Origin: Bugula neritina
Taxonomy: Eukaryota > Bryozoa > Gymnolaemata > Cheilostomatida > Bugulidae
Direction: 5' to 3'
DNA: 64,000 nt
NCBI GenBank assembly: GCA_964035545.1
Contig: OZ037765.1
Span: 26,362,504-26,426,503, forward strand
Made by a program: the position numbers and the translations under genes. The notes below the pieces were generated by a model. That model saw only the letters and a program-made list of their open reading frames with translations. It did not search any database and was not told where the DNA came from. Shown here one piece after another: positions 26,501-39,089 of this stretch; position 1 is the first letter of the stretch; every line of letters begins with the position of its first letter.

Positions 26501-28538
26501 GTTTTAGAAGCATTTATTTTGTGATTGAACTTCCAAAATGTTATACAGCTTATGATTGTGAAATTTTAGAGCTTATGTATGCCCCTTACTCAGCCAATCA
26601 GGGGTATGCATCAACATAACGTGGTTTAACATATTCTTTCTCTAATTTTCAATTGCAGAAATTATTAAAAGTGGCTAATTATTCTTAATTGCTAAGATTT
26701 TCATAAGGCGCAAGTTTTCCCCCAACACAGCTTCTTAGGAGTTTTCTATGGACTTTTTAAGGGCCCCTCATTTCCAGAGCCTTTAGTCAATCCTGAAGAT
26801 ATGGAAAAGTTGGACTTCAAGTGTGATGTTACCAAATCTCTCAGCTACGTGTATGAAGCCATCACATTAACTCGAATTAAAATTGATGGCCAATGTCCAC
26901 TATTAGGTTTTGCTGGTGCCCCAGTAAGTAATAACAACAAGCTATATCCCTTTTTAGTTAGTTTCCTATTTTGTTACAAGTGAATTTGTTTGTTGCTATA
27001 TTATGTTTCATCGAAGCCTGTTATCGGTAAACCATAAACATTATATATACTTATTTTTAGTGGACTCTCATGGGCTATATGATTGAAGGGGGTGGATCCA
27101 AGACTTTTTCCAAAGTCAAAAAATGGCTGTATTGCTACCCTGAAGCTAGTCACAAGTTATTGCAGCTTCTTGCTGACACCATAGTTGATCATCTGGTGGC
27201 ACAGATCTGTGCAGGCGCTCAGGTCAGGTAGAAAAATAAATCATTGTACAGGTGTTCTTCGGGTTGCTAGGTAACTGACATCTCATATTTACTGTCAAAA
27301 ACTAACCAAAACTAATTTACATACTCCAGATGTAATTTGTAAAGTGGCTGTGTGATATTTTATAAACTATAAAGTTTGAAAGATATAATGCTGTACTATT
27401 CATAGTGAAAAAATAGGCATTAACTATTGAATGCAATTTAAATATAATATTTCACTTTATTTGGTTGCGTGAAAAGTTGAAAGTTAATACTTATTCATGT
27501 GAAGCTGCATAATGGTACACCTTGTTAGCAGATCATAAATATCTTTCATTTGATAAAATACTTGGTGCAATTTGTTGCAGCTTCTCACAAAACTAACAAA
27601 TAATTATGTTTGTAGATGGTTCAGTTGTTTGAATCTAACGCTGGTATACTTGGCCCTCAACTATTTTATAAATTTTCTCTTCCTTACATTCGCTACATTT
27701 CTAAGAAAGTAAAAGAAAACCTGACTTCTAAAGGAGTAGAGCATGTCCCAATGGTAGGTAGGTGTGGGGGTGCTTCATTGGATAGGTGAAGCAAACACTC
27801 TTTATAACCTCGTATTTCAAGATGCTTTCTACCTAATGTAGAATTAATGAGCATGTGTTAGCTTTTGATATGAAGTTACCTTTTTTGCAATCATATTTTC
27901 ATCAGCTTGTTTATTTCTTGAACTTAGGAGTTGTCTAATTAATATATAAATACGGAGCAATTTAATGTCAATTATTTTCAGATTATTTTTGCCAAAGATG
28001 CTCATTACGCATTGGAAGAACTGAGTGAAAGCAACTATGAAGTTGTCAGTTTGGACTGGACTATTAAACCTAAAAATGCAAGAAGTCGTTGTGGAGAGAA
28101 TGTTACTCTACAAGGAAATCTAGATCCGTGTGCACTTTATGCCTCAAAAGTAAGATGGCACTCATAGTTGAATATTTTAATGATGCTTTGCAATTAGGCT
28201 TTTGAAGGTGTCGAGAAAGAGATCTGATTACATTAGTTACTTTGAAAGTTCTTGGACCATTTTTCCAACATGCTCAAAATACTAATTCAACAAAAACCCA
28301 ATTTCAGGGTTTTATATGATAATATTAGTGACATTCTCTAATCATATGACCATTAAACCATTATTCCATGTAGGAAGAGATTGCAAGTATTGCCAAGGAG
28401 TTGGTGGAGAGTTTTGGCACCAGACGTTGGATTGCTAACCTAGGGCATGGAATGTACCCTGATCATGATCCTGAACACCTGGGAGCTTTTATAGATGCGA
28501 TACATAAATATTCTGAGCAACCTTCTGATGAATTGTAA
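23598..28538 (+). CDS. UROD: Uroporphyrinogen decarboxylase
   Basis: Cytosolic haem-pathway enzyme converting uroporphyrinogen III to coproporphyrinogen III by removing four acetate carboxyls, without a cofactor. Exons 23598-23627, 25006-25111, 25525-25604, 25739-25837, 26762-26923, 27061-27222, 27616-27753, 27982-28149 and 28374-28538 give 369 residues (human 367). The family landmarks are intact: FPPLKND, the [15 protein letters not shown] signature with Arg38 and Arg42, the [13 protein letters not shown] signature with Asp87, [18 protein letters not shown] with Tyr165, QLFESNAG with Ser220, and [14 protein letters not shown] with His340. These correspond to human Arg37, Asp86, Tyr164, Ser219 and His339. 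The first coding exon is only 30 bases ([10 protein letters not shown]), a poorly conserved N-terminus as in other animals, and intron 1 is about 1.4 kb with part of a hexamer array. The gene is head-to-head with SF3A1 and tail-to-tail with TM9SF4. Confidence 0.98.
23700..24060. repeat. Degenerate hexamer array A2, in UROD intron 1
   Basis: Here the drifting unit is GC-richer: GAGTGA, GAGTCA, CTGTCA, GTGTCA, CTCTCA, CTGTGA and similar, then GTTAGT and ATTACTATTACAG-type words. The C/G switching seen in array A1 recurs. Edges are approximate. Confidence 0.6.
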
Positions 28539-28744
28539 TAACACGAAGTATCACTTTTTGTTTAAAAATTACACATTGTATATGAGACAAATTATTTCTA
28601 TTTGAATGTTTTATACTTTAGTAGCTGCAATTTAGGATCTAAATAATTACAATTAGGTGCTGTTTTACAACCTTGATAAAGTTTACGTCATGTGATTTTA
28701 GGTTTTTGAAATATCTCTATTTTATAATAAGGCATCATGTTATC

Positions 28745-28750
28745 AATAAA
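28745..28750 (+). terminator. Candidate poly(A) signal of UROD
   Basis: AATAAA about 205 bases past the UROD stop. Confidence 0.55.
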
Positions 28751-28776
28751 TTGTCAAAAAGGTGAAGATTTCGTCT

Positions 28777-28782
28777 TTTATT
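28777..28782 (-). terminator. Candidate poly(A) signal of TM9SF4
   Basis: Minus-strand AATAAA about 470 bases past the TM9SF4 stop. Confidence 0.5.
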
Positions 28783-29251
28783 GTTAGTTCTTCATTACAA
28801 TAAAAATATGGATTATGTTTTAATATTAGTGAGAAAGGAACATAATAATGTAGTGGGTGTAACATATAGAGAAAAGTGGTTAAGGAATAAAAACTTGCTC
28901 ACATGGTAAGAATTATTAGCTAGATAAAGGATAAGATCTCTACTAGTGTTTTGAAATATAATAGACGATTCGCATATAATCTAGTTTTGCAATTCTAAAA
29001 TGTCGAAAACTTTTGCCCTGCAGTCTGCACACAGAGAGAATTCACACACTCTAAAGAATTACTGTACATAACTAACTTCTACAAATATGGAAGGCTGTAT
29101 GAAGTATTTCATGTACTCCAACGCAAAGCTCACGTACAATAATAAGTGCCCAATCAAACAACATAAATTGACAATTGCAGCCAATTGTACATTGAAAATT
29201 AAATAATTATGACGGAATATTATCAACACTAAGAGAATTTACATAGCTCAC

Positions 29252-32200
29252 TCAATCTATTTTGATGGCTCCGTATATTTTACGAATAAATATATAGGCA
29301 GCATAAAAGCCTATTGTCCCAGTAAGCATCCAGAATGAGAGAGCCATTAGGAATGAGTATACAAAGTAGAGCAGAGTAGGGGTAAATCCCATGATGTCTA
29401 GACGATTGAAGAAATAGAATACTGAGTAACCCATAAGATATAAAGCGGAGCCTCCACTTACTACAAATGACTTCCACCACCAATGGTAATCCTGCAAGAC
29501 AGAAATGCAACAGTAATACTGATACCAACTACAACAGCGTATATATAAGCTGAATTACAGTAGCTTCAACAACTGACATAAGATGCATCACCTCAAAAGA
29601 TTATAAGGAAAAGTTAATAAATTTACGAGAAATACCAATACTCTGTAATTTTTTCCAATTTTTTAAACATTATCACCATACCCAATGTCAAACAACTTCT
29701 CATATAAAACTATAATAGCATGGCCACTGTTCTTACCAAATTAACCATAAAAGCATCAAGTAACCTAAACCTTATTTTGCTATACAAATAAATTGCCAGA
29801 TAAAAGACTAGAGTTTACCCTGCAGGTTTACTCACCTCAGCACACAGCTGGAAGTAGACAAGTACAATTGAGATTTGTGAACAAGCTATTACTAGAATCA
29901 CGTATACAATGAAGAGGAAACCAAAGAGATAATAGAACTGGTTCTGCCACAGCGCCTACAAACAACAGAGCAAATTTAGTAGATGAACATAGAAAAAGTA
30001 ACACAACCACATGCATGCACTAACTAGTGATATCAAGGTGCTCATTCCTGGGTGTAAAATTATACATTGGCTATTGGGTTTGTGTGCATTACACGAAATG
30101 ATCCAAATGTTGTGCTAGTTGCATTTGCTACCTCTTCCTTAGAAACGCATGCTCTGTAGAAACTTAAAGACATTTCAAATTTTTCAAAAATATGATTTCT
30201 AAAATTTGACCCAGTAGCAAAAAATTTTTGACAGTCCCTGAAATTTGAACTGCATTTCCAGTTCAGTTTGTAACTCTGAACATCAAAGACGTACATGAAA
30301 TGAAATAGAGAAAAAATCCAACAACTAACATTTACATAAAACTTGACAAAACCTAACTTGAGATTGGGCTCGATCATTGAATAGTGCTAGCAAAAGCAAT
30401 ACCTGATGAAAACTCAAAATGTGAATATTATGTTAAGATGCTTAGCAAATAAAGTAGATACAGCATAAGATGTATTACAGAACTTACAGAAAAAATGAAG
30501 AAAAGCTCGATGAACATGGCTCCAAATGGTAAGATACCAGCAATCAAAGCTCTACAAGAATAAAGTAATAGATATGGTTAATGAAACTTGAGAACTAAAA
30601 GATTGTGCAGTTTATTTAATATACAGAAACAAATCTATTAGTATCACAGCAGGATCATGGAGCACTTACGCTGGGATAGGGGAGAGATACCAGGGCTGCT
30701 CTGGTACCTGACGGGGAATCTGATTGGTTCTTACTGGATGATCATAAGGATGTTTCCTGTAACCGAAGAAGAAGCCCAAGAACACCAGCGGCACTGATAT
30801 TCCAAACCACAGAGCCAAAATGGCCAGCATGGTTGTGAATGGAATCTGTAAAACAGAAAATGAAAAAGCATTGTCAACATTTATATAGAGTCACCCTTAA
30901 TTAAAAATAAAATATCCTTTCTTTTTAACTCAAGTAAACATTTTTCTGTTAATATATTAGCTTTTTGTTCAGCAAATATGTAGACAGAATACCAGTCATA
31001 ACCTTCTAGACCAATCAAGTAGACTCACCGCTCCTGAGGATTTCTTGCCCCAGATGAAGAAATTCATGAGGAATCCACAGCCACAGATCAGAAGGGGATA
31101 CAAACAGCTAGTCTGTAAAAGTATGGAATGAAATATATAATAGAATTGCACATTTCTCTCTAATTTTCACCAAAAAAAGTCTGTAGCTGAGCATTAAATG
31201 TCTGCTATTTAGTGTTAAATATTTTACAACAGTAATGTATGTAGAAATTCGAAAAATGAATAGTCAAGTGAAATGCTGACCATCAAAGCTGCTCTTTTCC
31301 ATTTCAAGCCTTTCAAAGTCTTATACATTCGACCAGCATGGAATCCAGCAATTAATCTGCAAAAAAAGCAAGTACTCTAAAATGGTAGACCATGTCCGGT
31401 GCAACTCTGCAACATGAAGCTAAACAAAACTCAGTAAAATTTTATGGTGTCCCAAATGCAAATACATTAACAAACGCAAGTATGTATTATATGTATATGT
31501 AGCTTCACAATAGTATGCATTACATGCTATAGTTAAAAGATTACAGCAGGAGATGTGTGGTTTTCTCACCCCATAAAGACGTAGACAAGAATGCCAGCAG
31601 TCATGAGTGTCCCTCTGTTAGCGGGTGACAGCATACCCAGCATAGCAATGCCTATACAAACAAACCACTATATCTTACAGAACACAGCCAAATTACTCTA
31701 TTTTCACTAGATGCTGTTTAATAACTTTTTCATTTGCTGAAACATTTTGTGCACATTTCTTTATAAAAAATATCATCTGAATGTTCAATTTATTACTTTC
31801 AACCTGTCGAGTCCGTCAAGTTGTGATCATTAGATAGTGAAATGAAGGGTAATAGCTTAGATAGTAGGTACTAAGTTCTTCAACCAGCAATGGAAACTAG
31901 AAAAATAATCAGCAAGAAAAGCTAGCCATAAAAACTGTCTTACTGAAAAGAGTATACTGACCAATAAGAAGAGAGGTGAGACCAAACAGCTGCACACCAG
32001 TTCCCAACAGAGCACTGAGGAACATGTGATATCTCGGAGGTCTGAACACGTCTCCATGCACCAACTTCCACCCAGATTCCTCCAGAGCCTCTTCCTGAAT
32101 GTCCACAGAAAACACAGAGCTTTATTAGGTGTTTGAGAAAAAAGGGTTTAGTGGAAAAATTTCAAAATTAAATTAAGAGTCATTCAAATTCATTTAATAC

Positions 32201-35200
32201 ATATAAATATTTTATATTTCACCGGCCACTACTACTACATCCCCTCAGAGTATATACTATTATTCGTGATAATCGCTCACCTTGAACACAAAACTCAGGA
32301 CATTGATAGGTAAGCAATGCAATTAAATAATTCACATTATTGAGTCAATCTTATGCTTGAAAAGGCATTCATTTCTATTTCAATAAAACTCACGCAATTT
32401 TATGCACGGTTTTATTAAGTTAGAAATCCACTCCAATATGTAGGAGAAAATCAATGCTTTCGAGTTTCGCCTACAGAGTAAAGCTGATGCACTTCAGAAA
32501 GGTACTAGTTTTAAAATATAGAAAATTTAGGAAGCGCATGACAAATATCCAGCAAAGCCAGACTAGTGTATACCATGAACATTAATAAAGACAATACTGT
32601 ATATTATCACAATATGATATAAGACTAACAAGTTCTTACCATTTCCTCATCAAGTTTATTGTAGTTAGCAATATCTCTTTTCAGTGTCCTGACAATAATG
32701 GCTGCAAGAACTCCGGCCAGGAAAAAAATGACCACAATAGAGTTGAGGATGGAGAACCAGTGAATCTGAGCATTACTCATGGAGAGGTAGATATCCCAGC
32801 GAGATGCCCATTTCACTTCACTCTTCTCCCAGTACAATGAGTAGGTGAAGTCAACTTTAATATCTCCTACATACAAGAGGAGCAGACAGCATTGAGCTCT
32901 ACGTTGTTCTTACAATTGCTTTTGTACAGCATAATGTTGAATAGGAGGTCAATGCTATGGTGCAGAAATCATTAGCTGAAGTGTCAGGTTAGAAATACTT
33001 TGTAACATAATGCTTACAGAAAATATATACCTTGCACAGTATCTGTGCATGAGGAGAAAACTTCCAAACATCCAACTACATTTTTATGGTTTGCAGAAAG
33101 GAGAAAAACACTTATATAATAATAACAACAATAACAAATAGTGTATTATATCAACTACACACAACATACTATGTTTACAGATATGAAGCATAATTTAATT
33201 TGTTTTACTACTATTTGCAATTAAAAATTGAACCATTCTAATGACAAGTCTCAATCGGAACATAGTTTTCTGGTTAGTATAAGATCATGAAATCAGTTGT
33301 CCAAACACACCTTTAGGGTCCTTAGGAATCTCATAAAACTCAAACTGATCACTTTTACTATTCTCGGGCCGCCTGCAGTTCTTCAAAGGCACAACATTTT
33401 CATCAGTCATTTCTTTGGCACACGGTTCAGGGGAAGTGTTAGGTGCGTCCAACAGCTCACCATTCGCCAAGCTGCATAAGATCAAGCAGTTTCGGTATAT
33501 GGCTATTTTTAACAGTTACAAGATAAATACAATTAATCCATTTCCAAACAAACAACAACATGCATGTCCACTTAATTTTGGCCCACAGCACATGTTTATA
33601 TACATGTACTAGGTAAATACTTGAGCAGCTTTCCCTAGAGCCTTAGCCCACAAGGTCATAGACTGCCCTCTTAGCAAATATATTACTACTTTTGTCTCAC
33701 AGTGTCAATATCTAATCCAGATTATATCTTTTACACACTTTATAGCCAAGCAAAGGCTTAGCATAGCACTACACCACAGAAGCTCATGTGAAAACAGCTT
33801 TTAACCAAAGTAGATGATTAACAACTCAGGCTGACATACAAGAAACAATGATTTGGACGTGTAAGAAAATACTGCACACCTTTTAGGACGAACTTCAAAT
33901 CCAACAATTCTAAAAACACCCTCATAATAGTGATATCTGACAGTGAACTCCAGGTGGTTGTGGAGGTAGACTTTGCCTGAGATGATCATACCAAGCATAT
34001 AGCCATTCTCGTACTGTCTCTTTCCACTGCGGCTGGTGTATGGCGTGGCTATGGGCAAGTTGTCTGTCAGTCTAGAGGCAATAGTATTGGTGACATAATA
34101 AACAGTATATCTGTGCACTAAACATAACGCTGACAACAATGCATTGTTATGATTTACATTTCTCCGGTTTTAATAATAATGATCTTAGATTTCCCAACTA
34201 CAGTAGAATCAATATCATGTCATGTTGATATGCAATGAATGTCCAAGACAATAAACTTCCTAAACTAACAGACAGTTTTGTCAAATTTCATGAGGGTAGT
34301 AAGCACAAAAATTCAACTAATTTTTTTACCAAGTTTCACTAATTGCAAATTCTTCATTTATTGAACCTTTTGAGGAGTTAATAGAAGAAAAGGGGTATTT
34401 TCTGATGAACACTCTCTGGCCAAAGCGTGGTAATGCAAATTATTCAACATGCAGTAAATACACCTTTTAGAAAAACAGGCACTAACAAATGATCCTAATA
34501 ACAAAATTTTATTCTCAATTGCTGATTTAGATATTAGGTAAATATATGAACAAAACAAATTAAAAAATAACTATTCAATACTCAATGTATTTAAACCTTC
34601 TACTATATTAGTCCACTTAGTAAATGATTTCACATTAACACAATTAATCTTTGAAATATATTAATCTATCAATTTAAAATCCATTATTTGTCAAACAAGT
34701 GTTTTTTACGAACACATGTTTGAATATTGTATAACATAAACTGGTCTTTGCCATACATAGTGATATAAAAAATACATTGAGACTGTAAACCCACACACAG
34801 TATAAACACAGTTTACACAGTACTCTATGTATTCCCCATAGACACAGTATACTATGACTACTCCATATACACAGAGTACACAATGCTGATAAGTAAACAC
34901 TTACAGGTGCACATGATAGTCTTGTTGGATCCTCTTATACAGCAATCTCTGCTGGTCCACATTTAGATTCTGTCCTTTACACAAAATCTTGCACTGATCA
35001 GTTCGGTTTACTCGAAACTAGAAAGCATCATAATAATTATGTAATTATCAAGCTAAAAAATGCAAGACAAATTTATCTATGCTAGCAACTGAATGTTAGA
35101 GCTTATTAGAAAATAATTGTTATAAATATTTTTAATAAGCTCTAACATTATAAATTGATAACATGTTGCTAATAATAAATACACAAATAAGAATTATCAA

Positions 35201-36439
35201 CACTATAATTCTAAAAGACCAGCTGTAAAAATAACTCTACTGCCTGACTTAACACATTTCACATATAGGACTGCTTAGGGGAACTAGTGTTAGGTTACAA
35301 GTGACTATACAATGCCACAGTAAAAATTATGAAAGGTATGTGATATGTCGACACAGTACATAGTACACAGACTAGCGCACAATATAACATCATACTTCCA
35401 ATACACTATATTCATAATATTATTATTTGTATTATTAATATTATATTAACAATACTATTTTCATATCACTATACAAAACTCCAAGCTCAATTTTAATTTT
35501 TGTAATTTTAAACCATTATTTATACGTTGAAATACAAATGTTGTGAGACAATGACTTTAAAAAAGCTGTCAACTTGATCCTTGATATATTGCATCACATA
35601 CCTGATATGGTGTAAGTACAATTCGATCTCCTCTTAGCACTTCTCCTAAATTTTCTGCTTTGTAAGTCACATCTGGTGGTGCACAGAACGGCAAAGAATA
35701 ATATTCATAGGGAAGTTGGGTCCTAATACTAGTTAGTTTCACTGCCTGGAAATAACACAAGTAAATACAGAGTTAAAACTATCTACAACTTTTATTTCTG
35801 AAGTTATCTGTAAATATCATTCGATGCAGATGGAATCTCAGAGTGTATGAAATTTTCAATTTTTTTTTTGTGAACTCAAAAACTATAACATCTGGCCAGA
35901 CAACAAAAGTATAGAAGTATTTCGAGACATAAAGTAATGTCCCCAACAAATTTGCCACCCTAACACCAGCAACTTTGTAACACTGAGCATAAAACTTTCA
36001 TTTCTATTAATCTTATAAAGCAACCTGAAGTTTAGTCTCATCATATTATAGATGTGATTAGGTTTCATTGTCAATTCCAGTGAAACATTTTTTTAAATAT
36101 AATGCTTATGTGATGATTACTACATCAATTCATGGATTATATTGTAGAACATAGATGTATATATTCTGGTTTTAACAGCATGGCTTAAATGATGATCAAA
36201 AGAGATTATAAGGATTTTGTGAAATAGCTACTAACATACCAAGACTTTGGCTTCTGAACATGATGAATACTCTTCAGGGGCCACGCCAGGTGCAATAAAC
36301 CCCAACACTTGATGTAAGCTGAGGATGACTAGTAAACCTGCCTGAAAACATAAATCACACAAATAAAACTGTTGTTATTCCTGGACAAGTAAACATTTAG
36401 TATTTTTATTCTTACAGTGTAATTTCCTAAAAGAACCAT
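29252..36439 (-). CDS. TM9SF4: Transmembrane 9 superfamily member 4
   Basis: Nonaspanin of the Golgi/endosomal membranes, implicated in membrane-protein sorting, adhesion and phagocytosis. Exons in gene order: 36439-36416, 36341-36240, 35745-35602, 35017-34905, 34071-33880, 33471-33311, 32866-32640, 32094-31962, 31651-31570, 31356-31281, 31112-31029, 30845-30670, 30551-30488, 29955-29836, 29491-29252. All junctions keep phase, giving 645 residues (human 642). A signal peptide covers about 1-24 ([13 protein letters not shown]). The luminal domain follows ([38 protein letters not shown]), then nine hydrophobic segments starting with [14 protein letters not shown]. Landmarks: [46 protein letters not shown]. 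The C-terminus KID is the K-x-[DE] COPI-binding type. [20 protein letters not shown] marks the TM9SF4 rather than the TM9SF2 subgroup. Exon 1 carries just eight codons; its ATG is the best available and is less certain than the rest. Confidence 0.95.
35092..35149. repeat. Inverted repeat, 17-bp perfect arms, TM9SF4 intron 3
   Basis: AATGTTAGAGCTTATTA (35092-35108) is repeated as its exact reverse complement at 35133-35149, with a 24-base A/T-rich loop that can pair further. Not coding. Confidence 0.85.
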
Positions 36440-39089
36440 CTTTTCAGTGGAATCTTGAATCTTCTTTCTTTGAGCAATGAAAAATTTCTACCATGATGTA
36501 GAATACAGTACACGGCTTAAACTAAAATGTATTCAAACTTGCTTGTCCGTATTAAAAACAGAAGAGCAAGTTTAATTAATCTGATGTTGGTGAAAATTTA
36601 AGCCTAACATTTTTTATAGTTTGATAATTGCACTTGGTTGCATTATTTTTACATTTTACAAAGATATTAAGTTACGCTACCAAGTTGAAAACCAGGCTAA
36701 TATTAAATTTAATAATTTTAGGGGAACAATTGCCACTCTTATCATTTTCACAGTATTAATTATAATAAATAAATAACTCTAAACTTTAAACATTACAATA
36801 ATAAAAGTAGTAACAAGTTGAAAGACAACTATTATACCACAAATACTAAATGTAACATACAGTAATTTACGTTGGTAGTAAATGTAATAAAACTACTCCA
36901 ACTTTAACTAGCAGTTTTAACAATATACTACAATGATGATTGTAATGGAAAAAATAACAGCAATTCAAATTGTAACAATAAAATAATAATTAAAATAGTA
37001 GTAATAAAATTGAATAGCTGTGGGATTTCTTACAATCAATTGATATATTCATAGTAATACTGAAAGTATATAGTCACAATTGATGTAAAACTACATATAC
37101 CTGTATCACTATTAGTAGCCGTAGTACTAGGAGTATACGAGTATCAGTATCACTAAAACGTATTGTAAATCACTAAATTGAACATATTTTTTTTATTTTA
37201 ACAATTGGTATGCTATTACTATTGGTATTAGTAAGAGTCACTATTAGTATTAATTTTAATCATAACCATTAATTATGAGTATCGCTATCTGGGTCTTAAA
37301 GTTAATAACTTATAGTTATACTTATAGACTACAATTAAGTAATAATAGCAATAATTATAGTGATACTGATAATGATAGAGAAAGACTAATGCCAAGTCTT
37401 ACACCATTTTTATTTTATAATTTAAATCTAGAACTCAGTTTTATCATTAGAAAAAAATACTTTTAGTTTCTTTCGCTTCAAATTTAACTTTTACTTTTAG
37501 TTTCAAGTTTATCCATTCTCATTCTGATTCAGTTGGAATTTAATTTCAAGCTTACTACATTTAGTTTTACTATTAGAACCTGACACTAGAGTTTGGGGTC
37601 AGGTCAGTAAATCACTAAATACTCATAGCCATACTGATATTGATAGGGTGTCAGCGATTGGCTCACCCTGACAGTCACACTCACAGTGACTAAAAGTCAA
37701 AGTGAAAGAAAGATATTTTATTTATAAATTATTACGTACCCAATTACTGAATTAGAATAATGATAATCTGAATAGATTGGAATAGAATAAAATAGCAATA
37801 GTTATACTTATAGTTATAGTAATAGTCATAGTCAATGCCATAGTGATTGAATGTAATACTAATACTATAATAGTAATAGTTAATGTTAATTCAAATTGTT
37901 ATACTATCACTTTATCATTTCATTATCTTAGACTTAATCTTATGCTTAAGTTTAAGTTACTTATGGTTAGTGTTACTGATCACTGATCAGTAATTGGATA
38001 AGATGTAAAACCTTTTTAAAAATAATGTTAAGTTCAATATAGTGATTTGTTTTAAATATTAGTAGCTAAATTTAATATTTATGAAAAATCAAAGCGCCTT
38101 AAACTATTATTGCTTCGTAGTTGGGTAAAAGAAACAAACCTTTAATTGTAAATGAAATCCCAAGCGTATCGCCATTTTGACGTGTTGTTATCAAATAGTA
38201 CCAGCTTGCGGTTATAACGACATCTAATTGAGTTTCTATAGTTTCAAGGTCGATGACTCTGAAGTTATTTTCTGTTTGAGAAGTGTCAAGAAAACACAAC
38301 TTTCAAATACAACTATATCCGCGCTTTCTAACAATGTAATTCAAACCATTTATTTTTATTTCGGTTCCTGAAGCAAGTACAACCAATACAGATGCTATGC
38401 AACGCTGTACTTGGTTATTGTTTATGCAATTTTAAACATGGCAGCTTTTCCAACATTGAAAAACTAATGCCAATTTATAGTGACTTGTTTATTAGTTTCA
38501 ATTCAGCTATGAGAACAAAATGTTCAAGTTTTTGCAAGCTATGGACTTTCCTTCTTTAGAAATTAGAAGTTGTAGTAATATGAGTTTTGAAGTAGCTGAG
38601 AAGCAGTTTTGCAGAATGCTCTTTTTTCACAATGATATAGTAGACCACCAACCCAACGCAACTACCCCTGGCTTCTAGATAGTGCCATGCCCTACTTTCC
38701 AGCTATTGACCTAGCATCTTAACTGCCCAATAAAATATTACTATTTCATTTCATTGCAAATTACAACAGCACATTTATGGTGTTACTAGAACTCTTCCAG
38801 CGAACTATCAAATGCTCCCCAGCATAAAATGTGTATTGCTAGAGTTGCATGTTTACTGGCTAAACATAAATATGTTTACATCTAAACAAACTAGTGCAAA
38901 TTAAAACGATAACTTTGTATAGATTTATTTAGATTTGTATTATATTGTGAATAGAATTACTGCCCTCATAGTACAGCTACTGTGACTCTGATTGGTTTAT
39001 AAATTGATAAGGATGAACACTGTAGCCCATGGTAAAGATAACAAGCAGCTGCATGACCATCTCATTTGGCTGTCTGCTGTTGAACAAAC
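36440..39089. other. Head-to-head region, TM9SF4 and ENOSF1
   Basis: 2.65 kb holding two divergent promoters. Its centre (about 36990-38010) is a degenerate hexamer array. From about 38300 to 39089 the sequence is ordinary, AT-rich and non-coding, with no exon that could be supported. Confidence 0.5.
36990..38010. repeat. Degenerate hexamer array B with C/G switching
   Basis: Words such as AGTATC, ACTATTAGT, TTATAGTTATACTTATAG, TTACTTTTAGTTT, ACAGTCACACTCACAGTGAC and AATAGTCATAGTC follow one another with gradual drift. Agt/act and gtc/gac alternate within a roughly six-base framework, as in arrays A1, A2 and C. Short stretches of plain AT-rich sequence interrupt it. Confidence 0.65.

Larger units (their letters stand above)
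28539..29251. other. Tail-to-tail gap, UROD and TM9SF4
   Basis: 713 bp that appear to be entirely the two 3' UTRs. The plus-strand AATAAA (28745-28750) and minus-strand AATAAA (28777-28782) lie 26 bases apart, so the two transcripts should meet or slightly overlap. No other feature seen. Confidence 0.55.

Noticed and set aside
38099-38299. 66-codon minus-strand ORF as an extra gene between TM9SF4 and ENOSF1
   Set aside because: No homology recognised, no splice partners in phase found, and length is compatible with chance.
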